Of a DNA stretch of 64,000 bases, positions 36,349 to 45,213 are shown in pieces (position 1 is the first letter of the stretch; every line of letters starts with the position of its first letter). Source of the stretch: CAIKZJ01 sp041675325 (GTDB lineage Bacteria; Bacteroidota; Ignavibacteria; Tepidaquicellales; Tepidaquicellaceae). The position numbers and the translations under genes are program-made. The notes beneath the pieces are model-generated. The model was not told where the DNA came from. It did not search any database and saw only the letters and a list, made by a program, of their open reading frames with translations. The DNA is taken from assembly GCA_041675325.1 (NCBI GenBank), contig JBAYUG010000001.1:62001-126000 (forward strand), read 5' to 3'.

Positions 36349-37194
36349 TTAAATTAACTCTTTAAACTTATATCCCTCTTCTTTAAAGCGAGCAGGTAAA
36401 TCATTAAGTATATCCAAACCAATAATGAAATTATCTCTAAATTTATTAGCAATTTTTTTTGCTTCAGCCAGTGTCTTAGGAGGATGACTAGTATCGTTTC
36501 TTGGATAAACAAAACCTCTGCACTTTCCTAAAACTCCTAAATCAATTACTTTCTGAGTAGTTAGTTCATCTATTAGATCCTTCAAATTGTAAAATCGCGA
36601 AGGGTTGTACCTGGTATTTACATATGTTCCTTTAGCTTGTGCTTGAGTGGCTAAATTTTTTATGTAAGCCTCAACGATTTGAGCAAGTTCTTGGACACCA
36701 TGCTTTTGATCTTCATTCCTATATATCTCAAACGCTGTTAATATTTTTGGGCGCAAAAAATCCTTAATACCAGTCAAATCTAGTTTCGAAATATAAAGTG
36801 ATTGAGAAATTCCTTTATACTCTAAATTTCCGCCGCCATTTGAATTAACATTTAGATAACCAATTCCTAATTTTTTTAATTTGTTTGTTGCGGTTTGATA
36901 ATTATCTAAAGTCAATCCGTTGTTTTGCGGAAAAGCAATAATAATTCTTATTGGTAAACCTTCGCTTGATATATCAGAATATATTTCAGCAACAGATTGT
37001 GAATATGGTTGATTTAAAACTTCACAAGCAAAAACTTCATATTTATTATTCCAATAAAAAGTGGGTCTCCAAGCGAGGTTGCTATCAATAGATTGTTCTA
37101 TTATTGGTTTTTTCAAATTAAAACGAGATTTTAAAATATTTATTGCAGAGTCGGCAAAAGGATGAAGATATGAATCAAGTATTGTATATGTCAT
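36349..37194 (-). CDS. Uncharacterised protein with nuclease-like N-terminus and HEPN-like C-terminus
   Basis: 281 residues, not recognised as a named family. Residues about 30-125 look like a restriction-endonuclease fold (RPTFYWNN, a YEVFACEV strand, IRIIIAFP, then GIGYLNVNSNG), but the PD and ExK positions read RPT and EVLN, so it seems catalytically degenerate. Residues about 150-270 are helical and contain RNDTSH (R232-H237), an Rx4H motif of HEPN ribonucleases, followed by the alanine-rich AEAKKIANKF helix. It may be a toxic RNase effector. The start is immediately after the ParB-like gene stop, with no gap. Both domain calls are inference. Confidence 0.55.
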   Translation of the reverse strand: MTYTILDSYLHPFADSAINILKSRFNLKKPIIEQSIDSNLAWRPTFYWNNKYEVFACEVLNQPYSQSVAEIYSDISSEGLPIRIIIAFPQNNGLTLDNYQTATNKLKKLGIGYLNVNSNGGGNLEYKGISQSLYISKLDLTGIKDFLRPKILTAFEIYRNEDQKHGVQELAQIVEAYIKNLATQAQAKGTYVNTRYNPSRFYNLKDLIDELTTQKVIDLGVLGKCRGFVYPRNDTSHPPKTLAEAKKIANKFRDNFIIGLDILNDLPARFKEEGYKFKELI

Positions 37195-38145
37195 CTAGTT
37201 ATCCTCGCTTAAAATATTATCAATAATATTCTTAAGTATAGCCAATTTATCCTTTATTTCACTATCAATTTTCGAATCTTCACGCATAAGATTAATATGA
37301 TAGATAAAACTATCTATATTTGATATGAGCTTTTTTTCATCGTATTTAGTCTCAACTGAATTTTTATATATTGTTTCAATACCAATCTCATTATCGTTAA
37401 ATATTGTAGTTAAACAGTTTTCTGCATTCTCTTTGGTAAAATCAAGATTATTTGGTGCAGTAGCTATCTTTCTTAACAAACGGAAATCTGTAATATTAGA
37501 AATTGTATCATTCTCATACTTTTTAATTAAAGTTGTTCTAATTTGATCAATATTATCTTCGTAAATCGGGAAATTATTTACAACAGTCTTTAGTGCAGTT
37601 TCCATTTCTAAAAAGAAATCTTCACTAAAGGTTTGAAGATTCTTGGGCTTTTTCAGTTCATTTAAAATAATCTCTTTAAATCTATCTGGTAAATCCATAA
37701 TCAATTTACATCTTCTAATCGTACTCCTTGATAAACCCGTTTCATTACTTAATTCAGATTCATTCGGTTCATATTTTTTCTCTTTCCAAAATAATTTTAT
37801 TATTTCAGGAAGTTTACTGGCTATAGTAAATATATCCCATTGTTCTCTAAGTGAATGAATATTAAACATTAATAATAAATTATTAAGAGGTGAAGGTTTT
37901 TCTTGAACAATTGCTGGTATTTTATCATAGTTCAATTTTTTGCAAACCCTTAATCTTCTTTCACCATCAATGAGAATATATTTCCCTCTATCTTCGTAAA
38001 CAGATATTGGAACTTGAATGTCGATTTTTTTAATCGAGATAAGAAGATCGTCTAATTCCTCTTGTCTAAAAACAATTCTAGGATTATCTGGGTTAGGACG
38101 GATTAAGTCAATAGGAATTTCTTTTAATACTTTTTTGGCTCCCAT
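37195..38145 (-). CDS. ParB/Srx-fold protein
   Basis: 316 residues. The N-terminal ParB-like domain (about 8-90) has IPIDLIRPNPDNPRI, the QVPISVYED strand and the YILIDGERRLRVCKKL motif (GERR at 61-64) that binds nucleotide in the ParB/Srx fold. A helical middle with an HTH-like LSNETGLSRSTIRRCKLIMDLP (split here as LSNETGLSRS and TIRRCKL) follows, then a long helical C-terminus. No ParA is adjacent, so plasmid partition is unlikely. It sits 2 bp after the Dam-type methylase gene and abuts the HEPN-like gene. Confidence 0.75.
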   Translation of the reverse strand: MGAKKVLKEIPIDLIRPNPDNPRIVFRQEELDDLLISIKKIDIQVPISVYEDRGKYILIDGERRLRVCKKLNYDKIPAIVQEKPSPLNNLLLMFNIHSLREQWDIFTIASKLPEIIKLFWKEKKYEPNESELSNETGLSRSTIRRCKLIMDLPDRFKEIILNELKKPKNLQTFSEDFFLEMETALKTVVNNFPIYEDNIDQIRTTLIKKYENDTISNITDFRLLRKIATAPNNLDFTKENAENCLTTIFNDNEIGIETIYKNSVETKYDEKKLISNIDSFIYHINLMREDSKIDSEIKDKLAILKNIIDNILSEDN

Positions 38146-38147
38146 TA

Positions 38148-38963
38148 TTATAGTTGTTTAATATTTGTAAATATAAGTTCGTTTATTTTACCTCGACTGG
38201 CATTTGTGCCACCGATAGTTGAATTTCGTGATAATGTTTTATAATGCCCGATACCTTTATAAATACTCTGAATACTTATATGTTTAGCATTTGTCATTAC
38301 AAAGTAAGCATTAATATCTTTAATAGAACCAATAAACCTTTTCAACCTTTTTTGATCATCCCAAGAGAATACTTTTTGGTTATAGGCTACAAAACCATTA
38401 TTTTGATGAGAAGTAACATAAGGAGGATCTATAAAGACAAGATCGTTTTCTTTAATATTATCAATAGTCTTTTCAAAATCTAACATACGTATTTTTGCAT
38501 TTTTCAATGACTGGCTAGCGTTTATCAAGTCAACTGCATTAAATATTGAAGAATTATTAAAACCATATGGGACATTAAAAATGTTATTCTTATTAACTCT
38601 ATATAAACCGTTAAAACAACATTTGTTGAGATAAATAAATCGGGCGGCTCTTTCTATATTTGATTTGAATATAGTACTTCTAATTTTATAATATTCTTTT
38701 TCTTGATTTTTAAAACGGGATAATGCAGATATTAACTCGAAAACATTATGCTTTACCTGTAGGTATGTATTGATTAGCTCTGAATTAACATCACTTAAAA
38801 AAGCCATTTTAGGCATCAGATGAAAAAACACTGCACCACCTCCAAAAAAAGGTTCGTGGTAAGAACTATAATTGGTTAAATTAATGTTTACTAAACTCTT
38901 AATTAACCATTTCTTTCCACCAGCCCATTTAATAAAGGGTTTAGCATTTATATTTCCATACAT
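38148..38963 (-). CDS. Dam-type DNA adenine methylase (D12 class)
   Basis: 271 residues. FIKWAGGKKWL (10-20) is the SAM-binding motif of D12 methylases, HEPFFGGGAVFF the next conserved block, and FIDPPYVTS (DPPY at 179-182) the catalytic motif for N6-adenine. It belongs to the DpnM/Dam group, many members of which modify GATC. The target here is unproven. It leads a three-gene run with the ParB-like and HEPN-like genes (gaps 2 and 0 bp). The 168 bp upstream of it has no recognised gene. Confidence 0.9.
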   Translation of the reverse strand: MYGNINAKPFIKWAGGKKWLIKSLVNINLTNYSSYHEPFFGGGAVFFHLMPKMAFLSDVNSELINTYLQVKHNVFELISALSRFKNQEKEYYKIRSTIFKSNIERAARFIYLNKCCFNGLYRVNKNNIFNVPYGFNNSSIFNAVDLINASQSLKNAKIRMLDFEKTIDNIKENDLVFIDPPYVTSHQNNGFVAYNQKVFSWDDQKRLKRFIGSIKDINAYFVMTNAKHISIQSIYKGIGHYKTLSRNSTIGGTNASRGKINELIFTNIKQL

Positions 38964-39131
38964 ATAAAATGATATTTACTCTATCTATAAAGGTTAAAAA
39001 AACAATGTTGTTGTGTATAGATAATAGATATTTATAAAATAATTTAATAATAGTAAATTTAAAATACAGAATATAATGATTAAAAAAATTAATTTGAAGT
39101 GGTCAATTATTATTTAAACAAAAATGAAGAT

Positions 39132-39986
39132 TCAAGAAGAAAAGAGATCTTTATTCTTATGTTGGTAAGGTGATAAATCGTATTCGTAGGGTTTATCATC
39201 TACTATTGAATTACAAATTTCGAAGTCAAAATCATATTTCTTTATTGTAGCCCTTACTAAATCTTCAAACCATTCGGGACATGAAGGAGCTAAAATTATT
39301 CTCTTAATTAATTTAATTAAATTCACTTTTATCAAAATCCCGCTTTTATCTTTACAAGAATCATCATTAATTGGAACAATAGCTCTGTATTCTTTTTCAT
39401 GTTCGTATATCTTTCTTTTGTGAATAAATGGTAAAAACATATTAAAACCCGCAAAACGAAGTTTTTTCATATCGTAATCAGTATAATAAGAATCGTTTCC
39501 ATAGTCTTTATATCTTACCATTCCTATAAACACACTCTTTTGTTCTTTTTCAAAAGATTCTTTAAATGAATTAATATCTGTTTGGATACAAATACCTTCA
39601 TTACTTTTTAAATATAATCTCCACATTGCGGCAGATTCTATAGAATTATAATGCCAACAACTTATATAGTTTATATCAATTTGATTCTCAAAACCATGTT
39701 TCCAGCTCTCTGTAATTTCTTTTAAAATTTCATTATCATTTAATTCCCCGTATTTATATTTAAGTTTAGGGTTTCTTCTCATCCACAAATCCTCTTTAAG
39801 CCTAAAATCCAGTTCCTTTTTTAAATACGTGCCTTCCCAAGGATCAATTTTTTGAAGGATTCTTGCACTTGGGAAAAATAAAGATTTAGTACTTAATATT
39901 GAAACAAATTTAGTAAAGTCCATATATCGCCACAGGATATCTGTTTCTTCAGGGTCTGTAAATAATGAATGCTCGTAAAAAGACAT
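39132..39986 (-). CDS. DUF2971 family protein
   Basis: 284 residues. The DUF2971 pattern is clear: LWRYMDFTKFVSIL near the N-terminus, LFFPSA, DPWEGTYL, the central ISCWHYNSIESAAMWRLY block, EGICIQTD, and EKEYRAIVP followed by an IILAPSCP strand. The function of the family is not established. It follows the TIR gene by 19 bp on the same strand, suggesting a two-gene unit. AT-rich. Confidence 0.8.
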   Translation of the reverse strand: MSFYEHSLFTDPEETDILWRYMDFTKFVSILSTKSLFFPSARILQKIDPWEGTYLKKELDFRLKEDLWMRRNPKLKYKYGELNDNEILKEITESWKHGFENQIDINYISCWHYNSIESAAMWRLYLKSNEGICIQTDINSFKESFEKEQKSVFIGMVRYKDYGNDSYYTDYDMKKLRFAGFNMFLPFIHKRKIYEHEKEYRAIVPINDDSCKDKSGILIKVNLIKLIKRIILAPSCPEWFEDLVRATIKKYDFDFEICNSIVDDKPYEYDLSPYQHKNKDLFSS

Positions 39987-40005
39987 ATTAATGTTTTTAA
40001 ATAAT

Positions 40006-40827
40006 TTATATAGCTGAATTTAAATTAATAGTATATCCGGCAGTTTTAATTTCTCTTGCTAAATCCATTTTCCATCCAGCGGAATTATCGCAGGGAATAT
40101 ATATTATTCCGTCATAATCAGTCGGTTTTTCAACTTTATCTTTAATTAAAACACAAACATTTTCTCTTCCAATTTTTCCCATAAAATAACCCAGTTCAAA
40201 AATTACATTTTGACGAGCTCTTAAATTTAAACTACTTTCTTTTTCTTTCACATTGCCTACATCATCAGGTGTAAGTAGTATTATTGCAAAGTTTACATTG
40301 GAATGCTTTTCAAATTTTTCAATAATAGTTGCTCCTTTATTCGATTGCTCATGAAGTATAATAGGTTTAATATCAAGTTTCTCAAGAAATCTTGCAACTT
40401 GTTCTTTTAAAGCATTATCGTGACCATGAACAATAAAAATCTTGTTATCCCTGATTATAGATTTATTTATATTTGATTTATTATTAGACGAAATAGTTTC
40501 TTCAATGGTAAAATCTTTATTCTCTTCAATATATCCAATAGTCTCATCGATCATATCAATTATTACACCAATTGCATCAAAATAATAAGGGGAATCAAAA
40601 ATTATAGTAAAAGGATTTACATTATGCATAATATATCCACCAATCGCGGGTGGTGGACCTATAGTAAAAACTTTAAATCTATTAGCTTTTTTAATAATTA
40701 TCTCTATATATGATATCTTTTTACAGATTTTTGTTCTTATATCTCTTTTTGAAGGACTTTCATTTTTATATTGACTTAGTAAAGACTTGAATTCTTCTAG
40801 GTCTATTATATATTTGTTTTTGTTCAT
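40006..40827 (-). CDS. TIR-domain protein (CAP12/Pycsar-effector-like)
   Basis: 273 residues. The C-terminal TIR domain (about 128-265) begins KIFIVHGHDNALKEQVARFL, the predicted nucleotide-binding TIR group, with PIILHEQSNKGATII, FAIILLTPDDVG and ARQNVIFELGYF. Glu211 in FELG is the expected NADase catalytic residue. The N-terminal 125 residues are not recognised; they contain an IGPPPAIGGYIMHNVNP segment and could be a sensor or ligand-binding part. It is probably an NAD-depleting effector. It lies 44 bp after the nuclease/methylase gene and 19 bp before DUF2971. No cyclase gene for a nucleotide signal is adjacent. Confidence 0.8.
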   Translation of the reverse strand: MNKNKYIIDLEEFKSLLSQYKNESPSKRDIRTKICKKISYIEIIIKKANRFKVFTIGPPPAIGGYIMHNVNPFTIIFDSPYYFDAIGVIIDMIDETIGYIEENKDFTIEETISSNNKSNINKSIIRDNKIFIVHGHDNALKEQVARFLEKLDIKPIILHEQSNKGATIIEKFEKHSNVNFAIILLTPDDVGNVKEKESSLNLRARQNVIFELGYFMGKIGRENVCVLIKDKVEKPTDYDGIIYIPCDNSAGWKMDLAREIKTAGYTINLNSAI

Positions 40828-40871
40828 ATAAAAACTTAATTAAATTTTGTATATCCTTAATAAAATAAACT

Positions 40872-43115
40872 TTAAAATAAGCCAAAGAGGCTTGGTTGAT
40901 TAATAGTTTTAAGTTGCCATTGGTCGTGACCAACTTTTTCGGCGATGTCTTCGAGTACGTTTAAGATTGTTTGGTTCTCAGGGGTTGTACCGTTTTTCAA
41001 TAGTGGCATAATATAAAGTATAATGTCGTCGAATGTTACTGTTTTCTTTTCGATTTCTTGTCTTCTTAAATATGAAAATAAGTAATATCTTATTCTTAAG
41101 TTTATATCAATATTAGTTCTGAACTTTAAGTTTTTTCTGATAGTGAATAAATGTGTCTCATCGTTATAATCGAATGATTCTAAGAGCAATGGAGTTAAAT
41201 CGCTGTATTGCTTTTTAAGTAAATCGAGGAAACCGAGTTCGAGACCTTTGATGATTAATTCGTCGTTAATTTGTTCTAATGTTGCCCCGTTGTGCAGTGC
41301 GATAATACCTTCAATTGTTTGTATAATGATTTCACTGATATTCATTCCGAGATTTGCTTTTAAAATAGCTTTTGGGTTTCTAACTTTCTTAAAGTTAATA
41401 ATTAATTGACCTGCTAAAACAGTAAAAGGATTTTGTCTTTTCTTAAAACTTGTTTGTCCGTTTGCCTGCTTTACTGCGCCTGCATACTCAAAACCTACCT
41501 TTTCGGCGGTATTGACTATGAGGTGCCAGAACTCGGGGTCTTTGTGTGCGAATACAAAACTCATCCATCTATCAAACTTTAATACTCTATACATTTCTTC
41601 GATAGATTTAGAAATTAAATCGTTGTATTCATTTTTGGTTTTATTGTGTTCGCCTCCTTCGATTGCTTCAAGTTCAAAATCTTTTTTAGTGACTTTAAGG
41701 TCAAGCCAGGCAGTCCACATTACAGATAAATCCAGATAAGGAATTTTTTTACCATAAGGAGGGTCTGTATAAATATAATCAACTGTTTCGTTTTTAATCC
41801 AATGTAAATCAGTTGCTGTATCTTTCTTAATTATTAATTTATCAATAGTATTAAAGTTTATTTTTGCCACAATATCTTTTTTAGCTGCCATCAGCTTTTT
41901 GAACTTTGTTTCAAAAATGTTCATCAAATCTAATTCACCAGGCTCAGGAGCTATTCTATACCGATAGTATCTGAAAGGACTGCTATCACCACCACCATCA
42001 GTTTTCGTGTAATGAAATGTTTTGTTGAATTTGTTTAAACTACTTGAAAATGCCAATAAAAGACTTTCCCGCACATTTTTCTTTTTCTCTTTTAAGATTA
42101 AAAATTTTAAGAATGACAAATGGGCTAATTGCTTTGGACTGAAAAGTTCTTCAATTACATTTACATCAGAGGCTTTCGGCAAACTTATGCCTTTTGGATA
42201 AGGATAAATTTTGAGTGCTTTTTTAATATCATCATCGGAAGTTGGACATCCTTTCTTAAATTCTTTTTCTATACGCTCAAATGCTAATCTTAATTCTTTA
42301 AAATCAACAGGAGCAACCAAACTATTAACAATAAATATTGCCATAGGATTTAAATCAATATTTATAGCACTTCTATCAATCATCATTGATTCAACAGCTG
42401 TTATGCCACTACCACCAAAAGGGTCAAGGACTAAATCACCAGGTTTAGAAAAATTTTCAATATATGCCTGAACTACATTCCATGCTTGCTTAGTGAAATA
42501 TCCGTGTACGCCGAAGTGTCTCTTGGCAGCTTGCTTTCTTACTTCGATTTCATCGAGCAATGGTCTTTTTAAATAATTAAATTCATTATAATTGATACCA
42601 CCAAATTCTTTTACTGAAGAATATGAAAATGTTTTACCAACTTGAAAAGATGATGGAGAAAGTAATAGTTCAAGTTTACTCCAATATCTTTCGATGTCAG
42701 AAATATTAAAGAACAAAATCGGTTCTTCTGTGTCCTGTCTGAAAAGTATGAATTCTCTTCCATTGCAAAGTGAGAAATATTTAGTTCTTATATCCGGATG
42801 CATTGAATAACTATAAACCTGTTCGACATTATTACCTTGTTTGATATCTTCGTTTGGTCCTTTTGCATCAAGAACCCAGGCATAAGTATTCTCAACTTTA
42901 AAAAGATAATCAGGTACAATATTAATTTGTCGCTTTTGAGAGCCGATTTTTATAAAAGGATGCTGCAATGATTTACTTCTAACTATATCTTTATTTTGAT
43001 AGCCTAGTCGAGTTAAGATAGGAAGGATTAAAACCTCACGAACGCTGTCTTCCTTAAAGTCAGGATTGTTTAACTGTGAAAAATCGAAATTATGAAAAAG
43101 GTTAATATTGTTCAT
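40872..43115 (-). CDS. HsdR_N-like nuclease fused to DNA methylase
   Basis: 747 residues from the ATG at 43115 (a TTG one codon upstream also fits). Residues 1-150 resemble the HsdR N-terminal nuclease domain: VPDYLF (about 68-73) and WVLDAKGP with D-A-K at about 83-85 form a PD-(D/E)XK site. The methylase part has LDPFGGSGITAVES (SAM binding, about 231) and YTDPPYGKKIPY (about 451). The C-terminal 150 residues are not recognised. This could be a self-contained type IIG-like enzyme that both cuts and modifies. The 317 bp upstream (43119-43435) hold no gene except one arm of a direct repeat. Confidence 0.78.
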   Translation of the reverse strand: MNNINLFHNFDFSQLNNPDFKEDSVREVLILPILTRLGYQNKDIVRSKSLQHPFIKIGSQKRQINIVPDYLFKVENTYAWVLDAKGPNEDIKQGNNVEQVYSYSMHPDIRTKYFSLCNGREFILFRQDTEEPILFFNISDIERYWSKLELLLSPSSFQVGKTFSYSSVKEFGGINYNEFNYLKRPLLDEIEVRKQAAKRHFGVHGYFTKQAWNVVQAYIENFSKPGDLVLDPFGGSGITAVESMMIDRSAINIDLNPMAIFIVNSLVAPVDFKELRLAFERIEKEFKKGCPTSDDDIKKALKIYPYPKGISLPKASDVNVIEELFSPKQLAHLSFLKFLILKEKKKNVRESLLLAFSSSLNKFNKTFHYTKTDGGGDSSPFRYYRYRIAPEPGELDLMNIFETKFKKLMAAKKDIVAKINFNTIDKLIIKKDTATDLHWIKNETVDYIYTDPPYGKKIPYLDLSVMWTAWLDLKVTKKDFELEAIEGGEHNKTKNEYNDLISKSIEEMYRVLKFDRWMSFVFAHKDPEFWHLIVNTAEKVGFEYAGAVKQANGQTSFKKRQNPFTVLAGQLIINFKKVRNPKAILKANLGMNISEIIIQTIEGIIALHNGATLEQINDELIIKGLELGFLDLLKKQYSDLTPLLLESFDYNDETHLFTIRKNLKFRTNIDINLRIRYYLFSYLRRQEIEKKTVTFDDIILYIMPLLKNGTTPENQTILNVLEDIAEKVGHDQWQLKTINQPSLFGLF

Positions 43116-43186
43116 CAAGTATTTCTTTTAAGTAAATTATAAAATGTGGAATATTAATACAACTTATATATTTGGCTTTAATTTCA

Positions 43187-43213
43187 TTATTGACATTTTT
43201 TAAAATAATTAAT
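43187..43213. repeat. Left arm of 27-bp direct repeat
   Basis: TTATTGACATTTTTTAAAAT and following bases match 44240-44266 at 25 of 27 positions by eye. The two arms bracket the plus-strand two-gene cassette. The remainder of 43119-43435 is AT-rich with no feature recognised other than presumed promoters for the divergent genes. Confidence 0.75.
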
Positions 43214-43435
43214 AAGTTAGCAAAGGGGAATAAGAGGATGTATAAACAGAGTTTACGATTTTGTACATGTTCCAAACGCACACCGCATCATTAAGTTTAT
43301 AAAGAGGTTTTCCTTTCTTAGATTTTTTATCTCGTAAATATACAGTGTTTTCCGCAGTTGTTTCAGTTGCAATCAGTTTTGATCTGTTCTAGTTGTTTAT
43401 AACATGATTTTATTTATAACCTAAAATAAAACACT

Positions 43436-43903
43436 ATGGACTACAAAAGAGTAGCTAGAATATTAAAATTACTTAAAGAGGCTGAGAGTAAAGCTCATAA
43501 AGACTTATCTGTTGAGTTATTAGAATACGCCAAAGGATTAGGTTTTACTGATGCAATTGATACATTACCAAGTGGTTTAAATCCTGATGTCTTACAATTT
43601 AATAGCAAAGAGAAATATTTATTTTTAGGCGATGCTAAAAATTCTGATAATGAAGCACCGAATGTAAGCGCCACATACGATAGAATAAATAAATATATTA
43701 ATGAATTTTCAGATTTACTTGCAAAAGGCGTAATTAAAGGAGGTTTAATCGTAATTGCAACTGATAATGAAGAAATAGCAAATGATTGGAAGAACAGTTT
43801 AAATGTAATGGCAATGATAAATGATTTACTAGATAGTAAGGGTTTCTTTGCAAAAGCAGAGATCGAACGAATAAATGACAATACCTGGATTATTATAATT
43901 TAA
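43436..43903 (+). CDS. Small PD-(D/E)XK nuclease-like protein
   Basis: 155 residues. After an N-terminal helix rich in K/E come LNPDVLQF (Pro50-Asp51) and YLFLGDAKNSD (Asp66-Ala67-Lys68), the arrangement of a PD-(D/E)XK catalytic core. A helix, a GGLIVIAT strand and a second helix follow. No DNA-recognition domain is visible. It may be a restriction-type nuclease or the nuclease part of a defence pair with the next gene (29 bp downstream). It is the only plus-strand unit inside the accessory island. Confidence 0.65.
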   Translation: MDYKRVARILKLLKEAESKAHKDLSVELLEYAKGLGFTDAIDTLPSGLNPDVLQFNSKEKYLFLGDAKNSDNEAPNVSATYDRINKYINEFSDLLAKGVIKGGLIVIATDNEEIANDWKNSLNVMAMINDLLDSKGFFAKAEIERINDNTWIIII

Positions 43904-43932
43904 TTTATATTTCAAATCTTAAAATATTAAAC

Positions 43933-44127
43933 ATGGAAATAATTAAAGATAACGGAGAACAATACATAATCAATATTAATAATATTATGTTTTGTAAATA
44001 TGACTCTAAAAATTTGTATATTTATTTTGAAAAAGGATTCATTAGAACCTTTAGAGTTGAAGATTTTAATGATCCAAATTATTTATTAACTCTCTATAAA
44101 GAATTAAAAGAGAAAATTAATAAATAA
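43933..44127 (+). CDS. Small hypothetical protein
   Basis: 64 residues with start codon ATG at 43933. Short beta strands (EQYIININNIMFCKY, NLYIYFEKGF, TFRVEDF) are followed by a helix (LLTLYKELKEKINK). No family recognised. The 29-bp spacing and same strand place it in an operon with the PD-(D/E)XK-like gene, so it could be an accessory or inhibitor protein; that is inference from position. Confidence 0.5.
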   Translation: MEIIKDNGEQYIININNIMFCKYDSKNLYIYFEKGFIRTFRVEDFNDPNYLLTLYKELKEKINK

Positions 44128-44239
44128 TAGAAGTAAGTAACTTTATTCCACTTATTAATCAAATTAATGTAGTCTAAGAAAAATATATTGACAATATGCT
44201 TTGGGATTCTTGTTCTTTGAGAAGCCCCACTGAATTTAT

Positions 44240-44266
44240 TTATTGACATTTTTTGAAAAAATTAAT
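44240..44266. repeat. Right arm of 27-bp direct repeat
   Basis: TTATTGACATTTTTTGAAAA and following bases match 43187-43213 at 25 of 27 positions. It directly abuts the 3' end of the BsuBI/PstI-type endonuclease gene (stop at 44269). Confidence 0.75.
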
Positions 44267-44268
44267 CA

Positions 44269-45213
44269 TTATAAATGCGGTCCAATAAATTTGTCACCAT
44301 TGAAGTGAATCATATGGTCGGGAACTTCCATTAGCCAGACTTCGGTTTCCCATGCGATGTTTGCAGAGTGCTTTTTGAATTCCGACATATCAGGGAATGC
44401 ACTTACGTATATTTTGCCGAGGTTGCAGTCCTTCAATAGGTCTTCGAGTTCGAGCATTCTTTTGGGAGAGACGGGTCCGTGTGATGTGACAGCTTCGATT
44501 AGGAAGAGCCAGTTTTTGGGTTTCACATATATTACTACGTCGGGGAGTTTGCTGTGCCGCGTGATAGGGATTCCGAGTTTCTTTAAAAGAACTTCATCCA
44601 TATATAGGTTTTTGTTTGCTGTGTCGCCTAAGTAAATTAGTACTCCGTTGTTTGCGAAGCGTGAGGCAAAATCTGTGACGATTGCTGCCTGTACTTCGTT
44701 GTGTTTGCCCGGCGAAAGTTCGATGATATTTCCGTCTGCAAGTTTTAAAGGAATTTGATTTTTTATTCTTTCCTTAAAGTAAACATCTGTGAGTTTACCA
44801 ACTGACGATATAAAAGAGGCTACGGATTTTTTCCAGTTTCTGGTTTTGTATTTTTTAATAACTTCAAGTGCCTCTTTTGAAACGGCATAGTGTGCACGAG
44901 GACTGTTGACAGGCGTTTTTGGGTCGTCGGGATTGTAGTCAACGATTCTTGCTTGAGTAAATTGATGTAAGACTTGTCTTCTGAATGTTTCTCTTGTGTT
45001 AGGAGCATAAGGTTTCTTCTTTTTGTATTCTTTGTTTACAAATTCCATTATTCCTTTTGTTACACCCAGACTGATTCTTTTTGCGTCTTTCCATTTATCT
45101 TTTTCTTTAATCTGACATAAGGCTAAAAGAGTTAGTGCGGACATTTCGTTTTGTTGTGCAGATGGCAAACCGAATGCTTTCAAGATTTCCTGTGCTTCTA
45201 ATAATTTACTCAT
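44269..45213 (-). CDS. BsuBI/PstI-type restriction endonuclease
   Basis: 314 residues, close to the length of BsuBI and PstI. The N-terminal winged-helix-like region has TRETFRRQVLHQF and the middle contains LSPGKHNEVQAAIV. The diagnostic C-terminal block SKLPDVVIYVKPKNWLFLIEAVTSHGP and SPKRMLELEDLL contains the PD...E-A catalytic core. The family cleaves CTGCAG, so that is the predicted site. Its start overlaps the methylase stop by 4 bp, the typical coupling in this R-M type. Confidence 0.93.
   Translation of the reverse strand: MSKLLEAQEILKAFGLPSAQQNEMSALTLLALCQIKEKDKWKDAKRISLGVTKGIMEFVNKEYKKKKPYAPNTRETFRRQVLHQFTQARIVDYNPDDPKTPVNSPRAHYAVSKEALEVIKKYKTRNWKKSVASFISSVGKLTDVYFKERIKNQIPLKLADGNIIELSPGKHNEVQAAIVTDFASRFANNGVLIYLGDTANKNLYMDEVLLKKLGIPITRHSKLPDVVIYVKPKNWLFLIEAVTSHGPVSPKRMLELEDLLKDCNLGKIYVSAFPDMSEFKKHSANIAWETEVWLMEVPDHMIHFNGDKFIGPHL

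Noticed and set aside
37195..38145. Plasmid partition (ParB) function and a nearby origin
   Set aside because: No ParA, no parS-like repeats and no replication gene; tight coupling is with a methylase and a HEPN-like protein.
43119..43435. Possible small RNA or leader peptide in the divergent promoter region
   Set aside because: No stable hairpin with T-run and no convincing short open frame could be found by eye.
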